Below are positions 6,508-9,107 of a stretch of DNA of 9,107 nt, one piece after another. Position numbers and translations under genes: made by a program. The notes beneath the pieces are model-generated. The model was not told where the DNA came from, searched no databases, and saw nothing but the letters and a program-made list of their open reading frames with translations. Origin of the DNA: Gallionella sp. UBA6045 (GTDB lineage: Bacteria; Pseudomonadota; Gammaproteobacteria; Burkholderiales; Gallionellaceae); the NCBI GenBank assembly GCA_002429165.1, contig DIYV01000004.1, forward strand, positions 1 to 9,107, given 5' to 3'. The stretch's first letter is position 1. The number at the start of each line of letters is the position of its first letter.

Positions 6508-9107
6508 ATGACCGCACGTTTGCGCGAAATCCCCTACAACTACACTTCGTTTTCCGACCGCGAGATCGTGTTGCGCATCCTCGGCGACGAGGCATGGGAC
6601 ATCATCAACACGCTGCGCGAAGAACGCCGCACCGGGCGTTCCGCACAAATGCTTTACGAAGTATTGGGCGACATCTGGGTGGTATCGCGCAACCCGTATC
6701 TGCAGGATGACCTGCTGGGCAATCGCAAGCGTCGCGAGGCTTTGATCGGTGCGCTGCATCACCGCCTGAATGCGATCGATGCGCGCCGCAAGGACAATGA
6801 AATCGTAAAGCGCCTGCTGGAACTGGCCCGTGCTGCGGTCGATCAATTCGCTGACGAATTCGAGCAAACCCTGCAACTGCGCAAACGCGTGTTGCGCGAA
6901 TTGGGCCGCATCACCCGCCGCGACAATATCCAGTTCGACGGTCTGGCGCGCGTTTCCCACGTCACGGACGCGACCGACTGGCGCGTGGAATATCCGTTCG
7001 TGGTGCTGCATCCGGACACCGAGGAAGAAATCGCCGCGCTGGTGCGCGCCTGTATCGAACTGAAGCTCACCATCATCCCGCGCGGCGGCGGCACCGGCTA
7101 CACCGGCGGCGCGATACCGCTGGATAAATTTTCGGCGGTAATCAACACCGAAAAACTCGAAACTCTTTCCGCGATCGAACATCTGATTCTGCCCGGCCTG
7201 AGCGCGCCGTATGCCACGATCCATTGCGGTGCAGGAGTGGTCACACGGCGCGTGATGGAAGCCGCCGAGAACAGCAATCTGGTGTTCGCCGTGGATCCGA
7301 CTTCGGCGGACGCCTCATGCATAGGCGGCAATGTGGCGATGAACGCCGGTGGCAAGAAGGCCGTGCTGTGGGGCACCGCGCTGGATAACCTGGCGTCATG
7401 GCGCATGGTCACGCCAGATGGTTTGTGGATGAATGTCGAACGGCTGGAACACAACCTCGGCAAGATCCATGATGTGGCAAACGCGACTTTTCGCATCAAC
7501 CGTTATGAAACTGACGGCAAAACGCCGCATGGCGCGCCGGAAATTCTCACGATACCCGGCAGCGCATTCCGCAAGGCCGGACTGGGCAAGGATGTCACCG
7601 ACAAATTCCTGTCCGGCCTGCCCGGCATCCAGAAGGAAGGCTGCGACGGCATCATCACCTCGGCGCGCTTCATCCTGCATCGCGCGCACAAACACACACG
7701 CACCGTATGCCTGGAATTCTTCGGTCAGGTGCGTGAAGCGGTCCCCGCGATAGTGGAAATAAAGTCCTATATGGATGCGCATCCCAATGCCTTGCTGGCC
7801 GGTCTGGAACATCTGGACGAGCGCTATCTGAAGGCGGTGGGCTACGCCACCAAATCGAAACGCGGCACCCGCCCGAAGATGGTGCTGGTCGCCGATGTGG
7901 TCAGCGATGACGCGGATGCGGCGGCAGTGGCCGCATCCGAGATCGTGCGCCTGGCCAATCTGCGCAGCGGCGAAGGCTTTATCGCCGTGTCCGCCGAGGC
8001 GCGCAAGGTTTTCTGGCTGGATCGCGCGCGCACTGCGGCGATCGCCAAGCACACCAACGCGTTCAAGATCAACGAGGACGTGGTGATCCCGCTGCCGCGC
8101 ATGGGCGATTATTGCGATGGCATAGAACGCATCAACATCGAGTTGTCGCTGCACAACAAGCTCAAACTGCTGGATGCGCTGGATGAATTTTTCGCCGGCG
8201 AACTGCCGCTGTATTACCAGGACGACAGGCAGCTCGGCGATGCCGAGCTGCTCGGAAATCGTGTGCACGAAGCCACGCAAATACTGGCCGATGTGCGCAC
8301 CCGCTGGCAGTGGCTGCGGGACAACCTTGATGCGCCAACCCCTCCCAACCTCCCCTTGTCAGGGGAGGAGCGCGGCCTCCCCCCTGGTGAAACTACTAGC
8401 CATTCGACTAGGCTATCAAAAGACGATAGCCAAGTCGCTGGTTATGACAAGGGGGGACTGAGGGGGGTTACGGTTTTCGACTCGGTCCAGCGCCACCAGC
8501 TTCGCGCATCATGGAAAAGCGAAGTGCGCGAACCGCTGCGCCAGATTTTCAGCGGCAGCACTTATCAGCCCATTCTCGACCAGTGCAACACCCTGCACCA
8601 GAGTGTGCTGAAAAGTCGCGTGTTCATCGCGCTGCACATGCACGCCGGGGACGGCAACGTGCACACCAACATTCCGGTGAACTCGGACAACTACGAAATG
8701 CTGCAGCAGGCCAATGGCGCGGTGGCGCGCATCATGCAGCTGGCGAAGGATCTGGGCGGGGTGATCTCTGGCGAACACGGCATCGGCATCACCAAATTCG
8801 ATTTCCTGGAAGCGGATGAAATCGCCTCGTTCACCGCATACAAGAAGCTGGTCGACCCGGAGGGCCACTTCAACAAGGGCAAGCTGCTGACCGGCGGCAA
8901 CCTGGAGCGCGCCTACACGCCGAGCTTCAACCTGATGGAACTGGAAAGCCTGATCCTGGAAAAAAGCGAGCTGGGCGAGATTTCCGATTCGATCAAGGAC
9001 TGTTTGCGCTGCGGCAAATGCAAACCGGTGTGCAGCACTCATGTGCCGCGCGCCAATCTGCTGTATTCGCCGCGCAACAAGATCCTCGCCACTTCGCTGC
9101 TGATCGA
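6508..9107 (+). CDS. DUF3683-containing FAD-linked oxidase / 4Fe-4S protein (partial, runs off right edge)
   Basis: A large fusion oxidoreductase; 866 codons are visible and homologues I recall are near 1,300 residues, so the C-terminal Fe-S/CCG part is probably outside. Residues about 1-150 fit the DUF3683-type N-terminal domain ([36 protein letters not shown]). The FAD-binding domain has [12 protein letters not shown] (191-202), DPTSADAS (263-270) and [11 protein letters not shown] (272-282). The FAD-oxidase C-terminal domain has [12 protein letters not shown] (710-721) and SGEHGIG (754-760). A cluster motif [11 protein letters not shown] starts at 832 (Cys 832, 835, 838, 842). The family resembles glycolate oxidase, D-lactate and D-2-hydroxyglutarate dehydrogenases; the substrate is unknown. 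Residues about 611-653 are encoded by an inserted palindromic repeat element and are proline/serine/glycine rich. The frame is intact through the insert. The ATG lacks a clear ribosome binding site but fits the family start. Confidence 0.9.
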   Translation, partial: MTARLREIPYNYTSFSDREIVLRILGDEAWDIINTLREERRTGRSAQMLYEVLGDIWVVSRNPYLQDDLLGNRKRREALIGALHHRLNAIDARRKDNEIVKRLLELARAAVDQFADEFEQTLQLRKRVLRELGRITRRDNIQFDGLARVSHVTDATDWRVEYPFVVLHPDTEEEIAALVRACIELKLTIIPRGGGTGYTGGAIPLDKFSAVINTEKLETLSAIEHLILPGLSAPYATIHCGAGVVTRRVMEAAENSNLVFAVDPTSADASCIGGNVAMNAGGKKAVLWGTALDNLASWRMVTPDGLWMNVERLEHNLGKIHDVANATFRINRYETDGKTPHGAPEILTIPGSAFRKAGLGKDVTDKFLSGLPGIQKEGCDGIITSARFILHRAHKHTRTVCLEFFGQVREAVPAIVEIKSYMDAHPNALLAGLEHLDERYLKAVGYATKSKRGTRPKMVLVADVVSDDADAAAVAASEIVRLANLRSGEGFIAVSAEARKVFWLDRARTAAIAKHTNAFKINEDVVIPLPRMGDYCDGIERINIELSLHNKLKLLDALDEFFAGELPLYYQDDRQLGDAELLGNRVHEATQILADVRTRWQWLRDNLDAPTPPNLPLSGEERGLPPGETTSHSTRLSKDDSQVAGYDKGGLRGVTVFDSVQRHQLRASWKSEVREPLRQIFSGSTYQPILDQCNTLHQSVLKSRVFIALHMHAGDGNVHTNIPVNSDNYEMLQQANGAVARIMQLAKDLGGVISGEHGIGITKFDFLEADEIASFTAYKKLVDPEGHFNKGKLLTGGNLERAYTPSFNLMELESLILEKSELGEISDSIKDCLRCGKCKPVCSTHVPRANLLYSPRNKILATSLLI
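8337..8469 (-). repeat. Palindromic repeat element, large form, in frame inside the FAD oxidase gene
   Basis: This is a 133-bp element in reverse orientation to the other copies. It begins AACCCCTCCCAACCTCCCC and ends in the complement of AACCCCCCCTCAGTCC, giving imperfect terminal inverted repeats of about 23-25 bp. Inside are a perfect 8-bp hairpin (8349-8356 / 8361-8368, loop TGTC) and the core stem (8406-8417 / 8425-8436, 11 of 12 positions paired). It keeps the host reading frame open and encodes a stretch containing [19 protein letters not shown]. No clear target-site duplication is seen. It matches the element at 3660-3780 closely apart from a variable ~9-bp segment between the core and the second hairpin. 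Confidence 0.88.

Noticed and set aside
6491..6511. Alternative upstream ATG at 6491 for the FAD oxidase gene
   Set aside because: It is in a different frame and stops after six codons, at a TGA overlapping the chosen ATG.
6418..8280. Two long minus-strand ORFs (6418-7224 and 7396-8280) opposite the FAD oxidase gene
   Set aside because: Both are shadows of a continuous plus-strand frame carrying FAD and Fe-S motifs.
8509..9042. Minus-strand ORF of 177 residues near the right edge
   Set aside because: Antisense to the conserved [10 protein letters not shown] and SGEHGIG region of the FAD oxidase; no independent support.

Overview
The window most likely comes from a betaproteobacterium, possibly in the Gallionellaceae/Nitrosomonadales range. 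This is an inference from the protein set and the moderately high GC, with no marker gene to confirm it. The strongest hint is the large FAD/Fe-S oxidoreductase with an N-terminal DUF3683-type domain, an architecture I associate with Betaproteobacteria. The others (OMPLA with a long N-terminal extension, group II truncated globin, ThpR, MDR oxidoreductase, chorismate synthase) fit but do not discriminate.

Layout: (1) 1-80 is short flanking DNA. (2) About 81-1616 is an ISNCY-type insertion sequence with one DDE transposase on the minus strand and a doubled ~19-bp motif at each end. (3) 1617-1684 is a short GGATAGG/CCTATC hairpin and tandem repeat. (4) 1685-2566 (minus) is aroC, cut off after about residue 280 and given an unrelated 13-residue tail, so it is probably inactive. 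(5) 2647-3660 (plus) is a zinc-free quinone oxidoreductase-like MDR enzyme, divergent from aroC. (6) 3660-3847 holds two copies of a palindromic repeat between convergent genes. (7) Three minus-strand genes in the order thpR, pldA, globin (6126 down to 3849) have short gaps and may form one transcription unit. (8) 6145-6425 is an array of diverged copies of the same palindromic repeat, between divergent thpR and the next gene. (9) 6508 to the window end (plus) is the DUF3683/FAD-linked oxidase/4Fe-4S protein, open at the right edge.

The most notable signal is the repeat family. A core unit (ATAACCAGC box, imperfect hairpin, TGGCTAGTWGTT box) occurs about eight times. The stem arms differ between copies but usually change together so that pairing is kept, which suggests the fold matters. 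A larger form of about 120-133 bp adds G/C-rich outer arms and a second hairpin. One such 133-bp element lies in frame inside the coding sequence of the FAD oxidase gene and adds about 44 residues between recognisable domains, much as Rickettsia palindromic elements do. The genes otherwise look like ordinary housekeeping or accessory functions without an obvious common pathway.
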